Shown here: positions 1-8,976 of the stretch, piece by piece
Layout of the letters: the number at the start of each line of letters is the position of its first letter
Numbering within the stretch: position 1 is the first letter of the stretch
Source: an uncultured Actinomyces sp.
GTDB lineage: Bacteria; Actinomycetota; Actinomycetes; Actinomycetales; Actinomycetaceae
Direction of reading: 5' to 3'
Length of the DNA: 64,000 nt
Assembly (NCBI GenBank): GCA_938040725.1
Contig: CALHZX010000090.1
Location: 32,594-96,593 of the forward strand
Notes under the pieces: model-generated
Seen by the model: the letters and a program-made list of their open reading frames with translations, nothing else
Told to the model about the DNA's origin: nothing
The model's database searches: none
Made by a program: the position numbers and the translations under genes

Positions 1-197
1 TCCGCGAAAATGTTCCACGGGTTCAATTCGAATGCATGCATGGTTGCACGAGCGGTCTCGATTGCAGTGATGACACCACCAAAGTCACCATTCGAAACAG
101 CAACCGCACTGCGGTACAGGTCATCGATAAACCCAAGACCCTCCGTCGGCGTCGAGTTACTCAGGCTCTGTGTATGGACTGGTGCTTGTGCAGTCAC
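1..197 (-). CDS. Partial hypothetical protein in the type VII secretion island (N-terminus only)
   Basis: An open frame runs off the left edge. It begins with GTG at 195-197, which overlaps the TGA of the upstream collagen-repeat gene as GTGA. An AAGGAG lies seven bases before the GTG, inside the last codons of that gene, so translation is probably coupled. About 65 residues are visible, beginning VTAQAPVHTQSL. They look soluble and partly helical (FIDDLYRSAVAVSNGDF, then TAIETARATMHAF), with no signal peptide and no WXG motif. I do not recognise the family. Position at the end of an ESX-like operon suggests another secretion-associated protein or substrate, but this is inference only. Confidence 0.6.
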   Translation of the reverse strand, partial: MTAQAPVHTQSLSNSTPTEGLGFIDDLYRSAVAVSNGDFGGVITAIETARATMHAFELNPWNIFA

Positions 198-1537
198 TTC
201 TTCACTCCTTCAAACACGAAGCGACGCAGGGTGCGTTCTTCGTCCTGACGCTGACGATAGAGGAACTTCTCGATGTCCTGATCACCGTTGTTATCCTGTC
301 GCTCGAAGAGCTTACGGACGTCATCCGAGGATGCGTCTGCATGAGCCTTCGTGAACTCGTCAATGCGCTGACTCTGGGCCTTCTGCTGGTCCTCAACAAA
401 GCTGCGGTAACTCGCCTGCTGCTCCGTGCGCTGCTTTGACATGAAGGTGTCAAAGTCACGGCTGTTCACTTGCGGGTTCTCCTTGATGAACTGGCGGATC
501 TGAGCTTCTTCCGAAGTGCGTTGCTCAGACAAGAAAGATGTCATCGAATCTTGCTGCTGCTGCTGGTTCGATTCAATGAACTCGCGGATCGGTGAGAGAT
601 CTTCGCCGGGGTGTGCCTCGGCGTAGCGCAAGAGGGCCTCGTCCTGGTCGGCCTTTTGGCGCTCGTAGAACGTTGCCAAATCGGCGTTTTCATTGTTGCG
701 CTGCTGTTCGAGGAACGCACGCAGCTGATCGTCGTCAACGCAGATCTTGTCGTGGCCACCCAGGAGGCTGGCGAAGTCGTTCCCGCTACCGGGAGCATCC
801 TTGCCGTCAGAACCGTCTTTTCCGTCCTGGCCGTCCTGGCCGTCTTTACCGTCCTTGCCGTCCTTACCAGAACCGTCCTTGCCGGCGTCGCCGTCCTTAC
901 CGTCCTTACCGGCGTCGCCGTCCTTACCGTCGTCGCCCTTTTCGCCCTTCTCGCCGGACTCGCCCTTTTCGCCCTTTTCGCCCTTCTCGCCCTTTTCGCC
1001 AGGCTTGTCGTCGTCCTTAGGCTTGTCGTCGTCCTTAGACTTGTCGTCGTCGTTCTCTACGACGCCCGGAGGCTCCGGTATAGGCTTCGGCACCGTCGGC
1101 GAGATCGGATCAGGAGCGGGACCACTGGGGCCAGTACCGGGAACACTGGGGCCAGTACCGGGACCACTGGGGCCAGTACCGGGACCGCTGGGGCCAGTAC
1201 CGGGACCGGGAGTGGGCTCAGGATTATCCGGATTCGGCAGATGTTCCTTCGCGTCGTTCTCTGCGGCATCCAGTTCAGCGGCCCACTGCAGGAGGCAGAT
1301 GACCAGACGGTGCTCGGCTTGACCGAGGTCGTCGATCATTTCGCTCAGGTTGTCTATCTGGTTGTTGACGGGGTCAGCAAAAAAGGAACAGAGCACGCCA
1401 AACGCGCCGCCGCTCACCTGCCCCTTCGTAGCACCCGCAACCGACGAACACTGGTCGACGGTGTCGGCGAGGCCCCCGACCTGGCTTGAGTGGGAGCGAA
1501 TGAGGTTGGTATCTACTTTAAGATCGGGACTAGCCAT
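194..1537 (-). CDS. Collagen-repeat protein with EspC-like N-terminal helical domain, candidate type VII substrate
   Basis: 447 residues with no signal peptide or membrane helix. Residues 1-100 form a helical region resembling EspC-type ESX-associated proteins, with cysteines at 30, 50 and 81. Residues 111-140 hold four tandem GPGTGPS-type heptads, followed by an acidic DDK-rich linker. Residues 180-250 are a Gly-X-Y collagen-like tract of about 22 triplets (GEK, GKD, GDA, GQD) with one phase break at residues 222-224. Residues 255-447 are charged, Gln-rich and helical, with a recurring F-x-x-Q-R/K pattern. It lies seven bases after the YbaB-like gene and overlaps the next gene by four bases. 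Export through type VII secretion is inferred from context and from the lack of a Sec signal. Collagen-like tracts in bacteria are usually surface or secreted. Confidence 0.8.
   Translation of the reverse strand: MASPDLKVDTNLIRSHSSQVGGLADTVDQCSSVAGATKGQVSGGAFGVLCSFFADPVNNQIDNLSEMIDDLGQAEHRLVICLLQWAAELDAAENDAKEHLPNPDNPEPTPGPGTGPSGPGTGPSGPGTGPSVPGTGPSGPAPDPISPTVPKPIPEPPGVVENDDDKSKDDDKPKDDDKPGEKGEKGEKGEKGESGEKGEKGDDGKDGDAGKDGKDGDAGKDGSGKDGKDGKDGQDGQDGKDGSDGKDAPGSGNDFASLLGGHDKICVDDDQLRAFLEQQRNNENADLATFYERQKADQDEALLRYAEAHPGEDLSPIREFIESNQQQQQDSMTSFLSEQRTSEEAQIRQFIKENPQVNSRDFDTFMSKQRTEQQASYRSFVEDQQKAQSQRIDEFTKAHADASSDDVRKLFERQDNNGDQDIEKFLYRQRQDEERTLRRFVFEGVKK
788..1000 (-). repeat. Collagen-like Gly-X-Y coding repeat
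   Basis: A run of 9-bp codon triplets encodes about 22 Gly-X-Y units, dominated by GEK upstream and GKD downstream. It contains one single-residue slip (DGSG). Pro is absent, so charge pairing rather than hydroxyproline would stabilise any triple helix. The tract length is likely to vary between strains by slippage. Confidence 0.85.
1118..1201 (-). repeat. Four 21-bp tandem repeats encoding a Gly/Pro/Thr/Ser linker
   Basis: Near-identical 21-bp units start at 1118, 1139, 1160 and 1181 and encode GPGTGPS or, in one unit, a V-for-G variant. They form a flexible linker between the N-terminal helical domain and the collagen-like tract. Confidence 0.85.
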
Positions 1538-1543
1538 CGTTGA

Positions 1544-1930
1544 TCAGCGCCCCAGCGAACCGAGGGTATTGTCGAGGTTATCGAGATAACTGCTCATAAT
1601 ACCGACCTTGTCACCGTAGCATTCAGTCGCTTGCTGACGAACGATCGCACTCATCTGAGCACCCGCATCAGCGTACGCTTCCATGATGGCTTGCTCGAGA
1701 TCGCGGGCCGAACCTTCGAGAGCCTCCTCGTCGATCTCGATCCTCACCATGCGACCGTCAGAGTTGATTTCAATCTCGATCTCGTCGCGTGAATCATGAC
1801 CCGTGATACGCGCCTTTTTTAGGGCATCAACAAAGTCGCGGGCACCCTGAGCCTGACGCTGCGCCTCATCGATTCGTTCCTGGATCATTCGCATTGCATC
1901 TTCGGGGGTCTGCCCCATCACATCTACCAT
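1544..1930 (-). CDS. YbaB/EbfC-like protein of the type VII locus (EspL-like)
   Basis: 128 residues. The plan is that of YbaB/EbfC proteins: an N-terminal helix (PEDAMRMIQERIDEAQ), a central beta segment with alternating charges (IEIEINSDGRMVRIEID) and a C-terminal helical half. YbaB-like proteins occur in mycobacterial ESX loci; EspL (Rv3880c) of ESX-1 is one and supports stability of ESX substrates. Here it sits directly before the collagen-repeat gene, seven bases apart, which fits a chaperone-like or regulatory role for that protein. DNA binding is the alternative. Family call fairly sure, role inferred. Confidence 0.7.
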   Translation of the reverse strand: MVDVMGQTPEDAMRMIQERIDEAQRQAQGARDFVDALKKARITGHDSRDEIEIEINSDGRMVRIEIDEEALEGSARDLEQAIMEAYADAGAQMSAIVRQQATECYGDKVGIMSSYLDNLDNTLGSLGR

Positions 1931-2065
1931 ACGGTTATCCTAACTGACTTCCGCGGTGCCGGTACACCACTTCATTTGACGAGATGCCTCTGGGGTTCCA
2001 CACCCCCCAGAAGCAACATATGCGTTCAGTATTGAAGCATATGCGTTACGAGCTACATGCGCTAG

Positions 2066-3277
2066 CTACTCTGCGTGATACAGCGGGCTCGTGCCCAGGT
2101 GAGCCGGGTAACCGGAGGCACCCGAATTCACCACTCGTTCATCGACTCCTCGATATACGTATGAGCCATCATTGAAAATCGCGCTCGGATCGACCAGTCC
2201 GTGATAGTACTCTCTAATGTCCGCATAAGTCAGCTTAGAGTCTCCTCCCTTCTCTAGAAAGGGATTCATGTCCGGGTACTGGCTCGGGTCGGAGGACAGC
2301 AGTGCAACCGGGTCGATCTCACCGAAACCAGTCCGTTCATTCCACTGGCCGCCCGCCCCTCGAGCGGTAGCAACCATCGCCTGCAAGACTTGATCAGCCG
2401 ATACGTCATCCGAGCTAAACCTGGACCACGCCAATGCCAACATTCCGGCAACCATGGGAGCGGCGAACGACGTGCCGCGCATCGCATCGACTCTGTTTTC
2501 GCTGGCCCGGCGTACCCGTATTTCGCCAACAGCAGCAATCGACACTCCGTCTCCATAGTTCGAGTAATCCGCGTAGCTGCCATCACGCTCAAGCGCCGCA
2601 ACACCAACGACTCCTCCCCACTGGACGAGCGATCGATCCTGATTACGCGTGCTCTCGTTGCCCATCGACACAATGACCGGAACCTCTTCAACGACGGCAC
2701 GCGACACTGCCCACTTGAGCGATTCACGATCCCGCGAAAAGATGTTTGAGGAGATCACGATGATGCCCGCGCCGTCATTCAGCGCCTCTTCGATCAGCCC
2801 TGAGTGATCTCCTAGAACCGATGCACGACTTCCTAGCGCACAATCTGAACCCGCATCGCTGCTGTTCGGAACACTCACATAGTTGTATATGGTCGCCCCC
2901 GGCGCGATACCAAAGTCCGGTGCAACGAGAAGCTGGGCTATGGACGTCGCATGATCATCATTCGACGAATCACTCTGGACCGTACACGGCGTCATGTCTT
3001 CAATACTCGCACCCTGCAGCTCGGGAATGGACGTGTCGATGCGCCCGTCGATGACCGCGATAATCACGCCCTCACCCGTGTACCCCTGGGCGCGCAGCGC
3101 GTCCAGGTTGTAGCGCGAGTAGTACGCCTCATCCGCCGCTGTCACCTTGCGATCCACCGCCTCCGCGGGGGCAGTGGGAGCGACGGGCGAGAGCACGGCC
3201 GTCAGGGCCAGCGCGCACGCCGACACCATCACGCCCAGGGTGCGCAGGCCTCGCGACCAATGGAAAGAAAGGCTCAT
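2066..3277 (-). CDS. Soluble mycosin-like subtilisin-family serine protease (paralogue 1)
   Basis: 403 residues with a Sec signal peptide (hydrophobic core about 12-30). It has the S8 catalytic triad: Asp77 in AVIDGRID, His109 in DDHAT and Ser270 in GTSFAAP, with oxyanion Asn in SMGNES. The second residue after His is Thr as usual, but HGT has become HAT. Unlike MycP it has no C-terminal membrane helix. Instead it ends with the tail shared by four paralogues here: YRGVDER, then HLGTSPLYH. Two conserved cysteines (TPCTV and SDCALG) suggest a disulfide and an extracytoplasmic location. It lies 47 bases downstream of paralogue 2, in the run from eccD. The substrate is unknown; a processing role on secreted type VII proteins is inference. 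Confidence 0.88.
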   Translation of the reverse strand: MSLSFHWSRGLRTLGVMVSACALALTAVLSPVAPTAPAEAVDRKVTAADEAYYSRYNLDALRAQGYTGEGVIIAVIDGRIDTSIPELQGASIEDMTPCTVQSDSSNDDHATSIAQLLVAPDFGIAPGATIYNYVSVPNSSDAGSDCALGSRASVLGDHSGLIEEALNDGAGIIVISSNIFSRDRESLKWAVSRAVVEEVPVIVSMGNESTRNQDRSLVQWGGVVGVAALERDGSYADYSNYGDGVSIAAVGEIRVRRASENRVDAMRGTSFAAPMVAGMLALAWSRFSSDDVSADQVLQAMVATARGAGGQWNERTGFGEIDPVALLSSDPSQYPDMNPFLEKGGDSKLTYADIREYYHGLVDPSAIFNDGSYVYRGVDERVVNSGASGYPAHLGTSPLYHAE

Positions 3278-3324
3278 ATTTTCTCCTCTGTTGTCACTTC
3301 ACTGACGTTGCCACCGCTGGGGCA

Positions 3325-4527
3325 CTATTGCTGGGCGTGATAGCGCGGGCTCGTGCCCAGATGGGCTGGGAATCCGTAGGCGCCTGAGTCCACTACCCTT
3401 TCGTCGATTCCTCGATAGACGTACTCGTTATCGTTGTAAATGTCTTCGGGATCCACGAGGCCATCGACATAATCATCGATGTCGTCGGAAGTCAGCACGG
3501 GATCGTTACCCTTGTCCTCGAAAGGGTTCTCGTCCGGGTGCTGAGTCGGGTCAGAGGCGAGGAAGGCCACCGGGGCGATCTCCCCGAAACCGGTCCGATC
3601 GTTCCACCGACCACCCGAGCCGCGAGCGGTAGCGGCCAGTGCCTGCAGAATCTGCTCCGACGGCACGTCACTGTCAAAGCCGTCCCATGCCAGAGCCAGG
3701 ACGCCTGCAATCAGCGGCGTCGCAAACGAGGTTCCTTCGACCGTCTTCAGCTGATTGGTGCTGGCCTTACGTGCGTAGAACTCACCGACGGCGGCGATGG
3801 AGACTCCGTCGCCCCAGTTCGAGTAGTCCGCGTGTGTTCCGTCAGTTGTGAGCGCAGCGGAGCCAATCACACCGGCGAAGCGCCCCATAGTATTGGACGC
3901 GTTGTACTCGCCGTGGTTACCCATTGATACAACAACGGGAACGCCTGCTGCTACCGCGCGGGAAACGGCCCATCGCAGCGATTCCTCGTCGGCCTTGTTG
4001 TAGGAGGAGGTGATAACGATGATGTTGACCCCGTCGTTGAGCGCCTGCTCGATGAGACTCGGTTTGCGCGCGAGGGCAGCCGAATTTGATCCGAGAGCGC
4101 AGTCTGAATCCACGTCCCCCCAATCGTCCGCGTACGCGTAGTTGTAGATCGTCGCGCCGGGAGCGACCCCGAAGTCGGGCGCAACCAGGATCTGGGCGAC
4201 TTCGGTCGCATGATCGTCAGATTCCGCGTCATTGGTGACCTTGCAGGGAGTCTTGTCCTGGATGTCTGCGCCCCGCAGTTCGGGGATTGAGGCGTCGATA
4301 TGACTATCAATGACCGCAATGATGACGCCGTCGCCGCGATACCCGCGTGCGTGCAGGTCAGCCAGTGAATAGCGGGAATAGTAGGCCTCGTCGGATGCCT
4401 GCACCTTGCGCGAGTCAGCGTGCGCGGCCGGTGCAGGAGCCACCAGCGTGCCCACCGCGAGAAGGCAGGCCGACACCGTCACGCACAGGGCGCGCGGGCC
4501 CCGGACGCGATTGACCAATGGTGTCAT
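3325..4527 (-). CDS. Soluble mycosin-like subtilisin-family serine protease (paralogue 2)
   Basis: 400 residues, signal peptide core about 12-32 with likely cleavage after AHA. Triad residues are Asp74 (AVIDSHID), His106 (DDHAT) and Ser267 (GTSFATP), with Asn in SMGNHG. It has a conserved PDENPFEDKG segment and the tail motif YRGIDER followed by HLGTSPRYH. It is the closest relative of the adjacent paralogue 1, sharing the HAT variant and cysteine pair, so the two look like a tandem duplication. It starts 130 bases after mycP ends, in the same direction. No C-terminal anchor is present, so it is probably secreted or held by its tail. Confidence 0.88.
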   Translation of the reverse strand: MTPLVNRVRGPRALCVTVSACLLAVGTLVAPAPAAHADSRKVQASDEAYYSRYSLADLHARGYRGDGVIIAVIDSHIDASIPELRGADIQDKTPCKVTNDAESDDHATEVAQILVAPDFGVAPGATIYNYAYADDWGDVDSDCALGSNSAALARKPSLIEQALNDGVNIIVITSSYNKADEESLRWAVSRAVAAGVPVVVSMGNHGEYNASNTMGRFAGVIGSAALTTDGTHADYSNWGDGVSIAAVGEFYARKASTNQLKTVEGTSFATPLIAGVLALAWDGFDSDVPSEQILQALAATARGSGGRWNDRTGFGEIAPVAFLASDPTQHPDENPFEDKGNDPVLTSDDIDDYVDGLVDPEDIYNDNEYVYRGIDERVVDSGAYGFPAHLGTSPRYHAQQ

Positions 4528-4657
4528 TATTGTCGTTCCTCTCGGTGAATCGGGTGGGTGTCAACGACCTGCGCCGTGTCAGCGGACGGCAGGGCGCGCG
4601 AGACGCGACGGTGCAGTGACCAGAGCTACGACACCAGCGCCCCTGCGGCGCCTCGCC

Positions 4658-6082
4658 TCACGACGGGTATTCGTCCGGCTCTTCGACGACCGCGGGTCTG
4701 CCGCGCAGGTGCGACAGGATCACGAGGCCGGCGATCATGGCGACACCGAGCACGGCGATCGCGGAGACGATGTAGGCGCGGACCGTCAGGTTGTTGTCCC
4801 GTTGCGTCAGGTTCGGCGAGGCGACGGCGGGGCGGGCGGGGGCGGGGTGCTGAGCCGCGTTGGGGTGCGCTGGCCCGTATCTCGTGCCGATGTCGGTGAA
4901 GGTCAGCGCGTCAAAGGGGGCGACGATCCCCCACCCGAGCCCATCGGTGCGTTGGTCGGCGGTACCGCGTACGGCTGTCACCTCCAGGCGGTACTTCCAC
5001 ATCTCGGGTCCCTCGTCCGGGTACGCCGACGCGATGAGCGCCGCGAAACCTGCGGCGTAGGCGGTCGCATAGGAGGAGGAGGGCAGCGGCTGGTCGCCCT
5101 CGTATCCGCCGACGAGGCAGTCGGCCTGGTTGAACCATGTCGTGAGGATGGCGCCGGCTGGAACAGCGATCCCGACGTGCGAACCGTGCACCTGCTGGTC
5201 GGAGGCTGACCCGTCGGCATTCGAGGCCGTCACGCCGAGGACGCTCTCGTAGGCGGCCGGATACACGACCTTTTTTTGGTCCTGCCCCTGATACACGTTG
5301 CCGGTCGAGGCCACGACGAGGGCACGGCCGCGCACGGATTGGATTGCCGCTTCGAGGTTCGCGTCGCCCTCGGCCGCCGACTGGGCGACGACGATAACTT
5401 GCGCGCCATGGTCGGCAGCCCACTGGATGCCTCTGCCGACCTTGGACATGAAGGTCTCTTCGCCTTCCTTCGTCGAAGTACCCTGCTCGAGGCCAGTGTC
5501 CACGCGGACGGGAAGAATCGTCGCCTCGGGGGCGACGCCGATGAGGCCAGAGTTCTTTGACGCGGGCAGTTCGCGGGCAGCAATCGCGCCGGCGATCGCG
5601 GTCCCATGCTCGCCGACGTCGACGCGCCCGTCGGTGTTTTCGCCACTCAGATCCACGCCGGGGAGCACCACGGGGCCGTCGGAGGACTGAAAGTGTTCAT
5701 TGCCTGCGGCCACACCCGAGTCGACGATGGCGACAGTCACGCCCTTACCGCGGGAGATCTCCCACGCGCGCCGCACGCCCACGGCATCGAAGATGTCGGG
5801 CTGGTTCTTAATGTACGACGGCGAGTTCTCGGAACATTTCCCGTCCCCTGAGTCGGCCGGGGTGGTCGGCGTCGGGGAGGGAGATGCGGTCGGGGTGGGG
5901 CGCACACTCGGCGTCGGCACCGGGTCCGCGTGCGCGGGGGCCGGGCCAAACGCGCCCCCAGCCCCGGCCTCGTCCGAGGGGGTGAGGGGGGCGACGAGGG
6001 CGGCGAGCGTCAGGCCGGCGATCAGGGATGCCCCGACGAGGCCTCGGCCCAGCGCCCAGGATCTGGCACGTATGCGGCTCAC
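4658..6082 (-). CDS. mycP: Type VII secretion-associated serine protease mycosin MycP
   Basis: The chosen GTG start at 6082 overlaps the eccB stop as GTGA and gives 474 residues; a longer frame would overlap eccB by over 70 bases. It has a signal peptide, then a Pro/Thr-rich N-terminal extension. The S8 triad is Asp121 (AIVDSGV), His159 (GEHGTAIAG) and Ser337 (SSSYATAYAAG), with Asn in STGNVY. A C-terminal membrane helix (YIVSAIAVLGVAMIAGLVIL) is followed by a short basic and acidic tail, the classical mycosin topology with the protease outside. MycP caps and stabilises the ESX membrane complex in mycobacteria. The usual GTS before the nucleophile is SSS here. Confidence 0.92.
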   Translation of the reverse strand: MSRIRARSWALGRGLVGASLIAGLTLAALVAPLTPSDEAGAGGAFGPAPAHADPVPTPSVRPTPTASPSPTPTTPADSGDGKCSENSPSYIKNQPDIFDAVGVRRAWEISRGKGVTVAIVDSGVAAGNEHFQSSDGPVVLPGVDLSGENTDGRVDVGEHGTAIAGAIAARELPASKNSGLIGVAPEATILPVRVDTGLEQGTSTKEGEETFMSKVGRGIQWAADHGAQVIVVAQSAAEGDANLEAAIQSVRGRALVVASTGNVYQGQDQKKVVYPAAYESVLGVTASNADGSASDQQVHGSHVGIAVPAGAILTTWFNQADCLVGGYEGDQPLPSSSYATAYAAGFAALIASAYPDEGPEMWKYRLEVTAVRGTADQRTDGLGWGIVAPFDALTFTDIGTRYGPAHPNAAQHPAPARPAVASPNLTQRDNNLTVRAYIVSAIAVLGVAMIAGLVILSHLRGRPAVVEEPDEYPS

Positions 6083-7530
6083 GACAGCCCCGCTGAGGTA
6101 GCAGCCGCCTGAGGCGTCAACTCCGATCCGGGGGGAATGATATTGCCCCACGCCTGCGGGATCATCGCAACGTCATCCGATGTCCACCTGAGGGCCTTGA
6201 GCGAGATGGCGGGAGCATCGCCAAGCGAATGCCGGTACCCCATATCCGAAATGAAAACGTAGGCACCAGCATCGCCACCGCCCGCCGTCAGCGCCGCGAC
6301 GACCCCGGAACCGCCGGCCACCGTGACCGTGCGCGACGTCGTCGGACCACCCGTCGCAGAGACCGATTCGGCGTCGTAGGAGGCCTGGATGGCGCGCTGC
6401 TCCTTCATGGTGTACAGGCCAAATTGTGGAACAGTCTTGTCCTTCGTGTCCATCTTGGTGCACAGGACGGTGCGGCTGGACGCGTCAAGCTTGTCGTCCT
6501 TCCACTCCGGGTTCGCGAAGTCCTCGACGGTGGGCCAGTCCTCGCCGATGAAGTCGGCCTGCACGGGCGCGACGTCCTTGAACATTTCCGTCGGATACTG
6601 CTCGACCTTCGGTGCGTCCTGGTAGAGCTTGGCCGCAGTCGAATTGAAGACGGCCAAATCGGAGTCGTTGATGACCAGATAGGAGTTGAGGACCTCGCCA
6701 TTGGAATTGATCTGTTCGACGACCGTGCCGATCGTCAGGTTCTCATTCTTGAGTGGGCCCGGCAGATTCCTCGCGGGCTCGCCAGCGTTGGGGATGTCGC
6801 TGTAGCTCCACGGCTTCAAACGCGTGCCGGAGGGGAAGAGGTCGAGCCACTCGGGTTCGACGATGATCGGGTACGCCGTCCTGTTCTGGAAGGACAGGAC
6901 CCAGTCGCCCAGGCGGCTCACGGAGGCGTCAATAAGGTACTTCTTGTGGGTCTTCGCATCGATGAAGTACTTGTCCTCGCTGCCCACCGCCTGCACGAGG
7001 GCCGCGGTGGCGGGCTGAAGCGGGAAGTTATCCGCCGGCAGGTCCTGGGCGATCCACGTGTGGTAACTGGTCGGCAGGTCGCAGGAGAGCCACGTCGAGG
7101 CCAGGTCTGCGGATGCAGGCACGTCGTCTGGGACGCCGGGCAGGCCGATCTGGGCGCCGCGCGGGGTGTCTTTGAGGGAGGAGGCACTGGCGCTGACGAT
7201 CGTCAGGCCGGAGTCTCCCGCGAGAAGCTTCGCGGTCGTCACGTTGCTGATCGGGTGTAGCACGCCGTTCACTGACAGGTAGCGCGCGCCCGTGTCCTTG
7301 ACGTCGACCAGCTTGTAGTTAGCGTCCGTCAGGTCTGGCTTCGCTGCGAAGCTCCGCAGGGCGATGCCGATGACGCACACAATGATGGCGACGACGGCGC
7401 CGACGATGAGAGGACGCACCGGGGAGGGAGTGTCGACCTCGCGGCCGCCAGGGGTACCCGACGTAAAGGCCGTGATCAGGCGGTTTCGGTTGAAGCGTTG
7501 GGCTTCGAGGATATCTTTACTGGTCGGCAT
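6079..7530 (-). CDS. eccB: Type VII secretion protein EccB
   Basis: 483 residues. A short cytosolic N-terminus (ILEAQRFNRNRLITAF) matches the EccB start pattern. One membrane helix (about 41-63) is followed by a large extracytoplasmic domain with two cysteines (SCDLP and VLCTKMD), as in mycobacterial EccB. EccB is a core component of the ESX membrane complex. The gene follows eccD by three bases and overlaps mycP by four, so the three are one translational unit. Length is typical. Confidence 0.92.
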   Translation of the reverse strand: MPTSKDILEAQRFNRNRLITAFTSGTPGGREVDTPSPVRPLIVGAVVAIIVCVIGIALRSFAAKPDLTDANYKLVDVKDTGARYLSVNGVLHPISNVTTAKLLAGDSGLTIVSASASSLKDTPRGAQIGLPGVPDDVPASADLASTWLSCDLPTSYHTWIAQDLPADNFPLQPATAALVQAVGSEDKYFIDAKTHKKYLIDASVSRLGDWVLSFQNRTAYPIIVEPEWLDLFPSGTRLKPWSYSDIPNAGEPARNLPGPLKNENLTIGTVVEQINSNGEVLNSYLVINDSDLAVFNSTAAKLYQDAPKVEQYPTEMFKDVAPVQADFIGEDWPTVEDFANPEWKDDKLDASSRTVLCTKMDTKDKTVPQFGLYTMKEQRAIQASYDAESVSATGGPTTSRTVTVAGGSGVVAALTAGGGDAGAYVFISDMGYRHSLGDAPAISLKALRWTSDDVAMIPQAWGNIIPPGSELTPQAAATSAGLS

Positions 7531-7533
7531 AGC

Positions 7534-8895
7534 TCAGCCCCACATGTAGACGGCCAGGGGAATCAGGGCAAACAGCGACAGCACCGAGATAGTGTCGGCG
7601 AGTCGCGTCAGGTACGGACGCGCACGAGGCCCGACGACATTCGTGATGACGAGCACGAGGGCCGCCGCAATTGCTGTGAGGGCCACCCACGCGAGCATCG
7701 TTGGTTCCGCGCGGGTGGCGAGGCTCGCGGTGATCAGGATCGTCACCAGACCCGTGAGAACACCGAGGAGGACCTCCACGCGCGCGCGAATCGAGCGGGT
7801 TTGGAGGATCAGGGAGATCGATCCGAGGAAGACGAGGATCATCGGGAGGAGCACTGAACGGGTGCCGGGCGCGCTCATCAACGAGACCGCGAGGAAAATC
7901 GCTGCCAACGCCCCGCCCGCGCGCAAGGCGACGACGAAGACGAAGGAAGTGCCGACCTGGTCGGTGATCGTTTGGGCGGGAATCTGCTCGGTCGTGTTCG
8001 CGTCGAGGATACGCACGGGAATGTGTGCCAGGGCAATCCACGGCGTGATCTGGAGGAGGACGACAACGAAAGCGAAGAGGGCAGCGGAGACGCCGACCTG
8101 TGAGAGGGAACCGAGAGAGACCAGGAGACCCGTCGTCGCTATCACGGTACCGAGGACGAGGGGCGCCACGATCGAGATGCGGTAGCGCTTGGGCAGTGTG
8201 AGGACCGCGAGCGAGCCGACTAGGAGGCCGACACCGATCCAGATCCACCCGGCGGTGTCCCACTGGCTCTGCGTGAGACGAAGCGCGGATGCGCAGGTCA
8301 GAAGGGGCACTGTGTGCGCCAGCGCGATGCCGCTGGGCCGGGGGCTCTGACGCGTGACGACAGCCGACGTGCCGGTGACGAGGAGGGCGGCGATGAAGCC
8401 GATGACGCCATAGACACGGTTGAGCAGCGTGATGCGCTGGGGGTCCAAGGATGCCAGGGCATCCGGGGGCGTGGTCGCCAGGAGGAGGGCGGCAACGAAA
8501 ATGAGGGCAGCGGCAGACAGCGCAGCAAGAATGTGCGCATCCTCACGTGTCCAAGGGGTGGACACTCGTTCGACGATTTGACCGACCGCTTCAGTGAGGT
8601 CGTCGTAGACCATGTCGGCAGCGCCTTCACCAAGAGGCTCGAGCGTGAGGGCGGCTCCCGCACGCACACCCTGGGCGGACAGCGACTTCGACTGGTCCAG
8701 CAGACGACCTGACGAGGTCCTCACCGAGAAGCCATCATTGGTCGGCTGATCAGTGAAAGCACCAACGGTTTCAACCATTCCGGGCAACAGCTCCACGAGA
8801 GGGATCGACTGCGGAATCGTCACGTCACTACGATCAACGCCATAGGTAATCGTGAGCGGAATCAGCGCCACTCCTCGAGATGTTTTCGTTGCCAT
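7534..8895 (-). CDS. eccD: Type VII secretion membrane protein EccD (first copy)
   Basis: 453 residues. An N-terminal ubiquitin-like (YukD) domain covers about residues 8-95, and about eleven membrane helices follow from residue 125. This is the EccD architecture. EccD dimers line the inner-membrane pore region of the ESX complex. A strong GGGAGG stands five bases before the ATG. It is the first gene of the minus-strand eccD-eccB-mycP run, divergent from the WXG100 pair. A second, diverged EccD-like gene is present at 11551-12972. Confidence 0.9.
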   Translation of the reverse strand: MATKTSRGVALIPLTITYGVDRSDVTIPQSIPLVELLPGMVETVGAFTDQPTNDGFSVRTSSGRLLDQSKSLSAQGVRAGAALTLEPLGEGAADMVYDDLTEAVGQIVERVSTPWTREDAHILAALSAAALIFVAALLLATTPPDALASLDPQRITLLNRVYGVIGFIAALLVTGTSAVVTRQSPRPSGIALAHTVPLLTCASALRLTQSQWDTAGWIWIGVGLLVGSLAVLTLPKRYRISIVAPLVLGTVIATTGLLVSLGSLSQVGVSAALFAFVVVLLQITPWIALAHIPVRILDANTTEQIPAQTITDQVGTSFVFVVALRAGGALAAIFLAVSLMSAPGTRSVLLPMILVFLGSISLILQTRSIRARVEVLLGVLTGLVTILITASLATRAEPTMLAWVALTAIAAALVLVITNVVGPRARPYLTRLADTISVLSLFALIPLAVYMWG

Positions 8896-8976
8896 ATGGT
8901 CCTCCCGTTTGCCGCGTGATGGGGATTCTAACTACACGACACAACCCTGTAAGTCTAGATTCTCGGTCAGCTTTTG

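Noticed and set aside
6083..6151. Upstream start for mycP giving 23 more residues
   Set aside because: It would overlap eccB by more than 70 bases; the GTGA overlap at 6079-6082 matches the coupling seen in other genes here.
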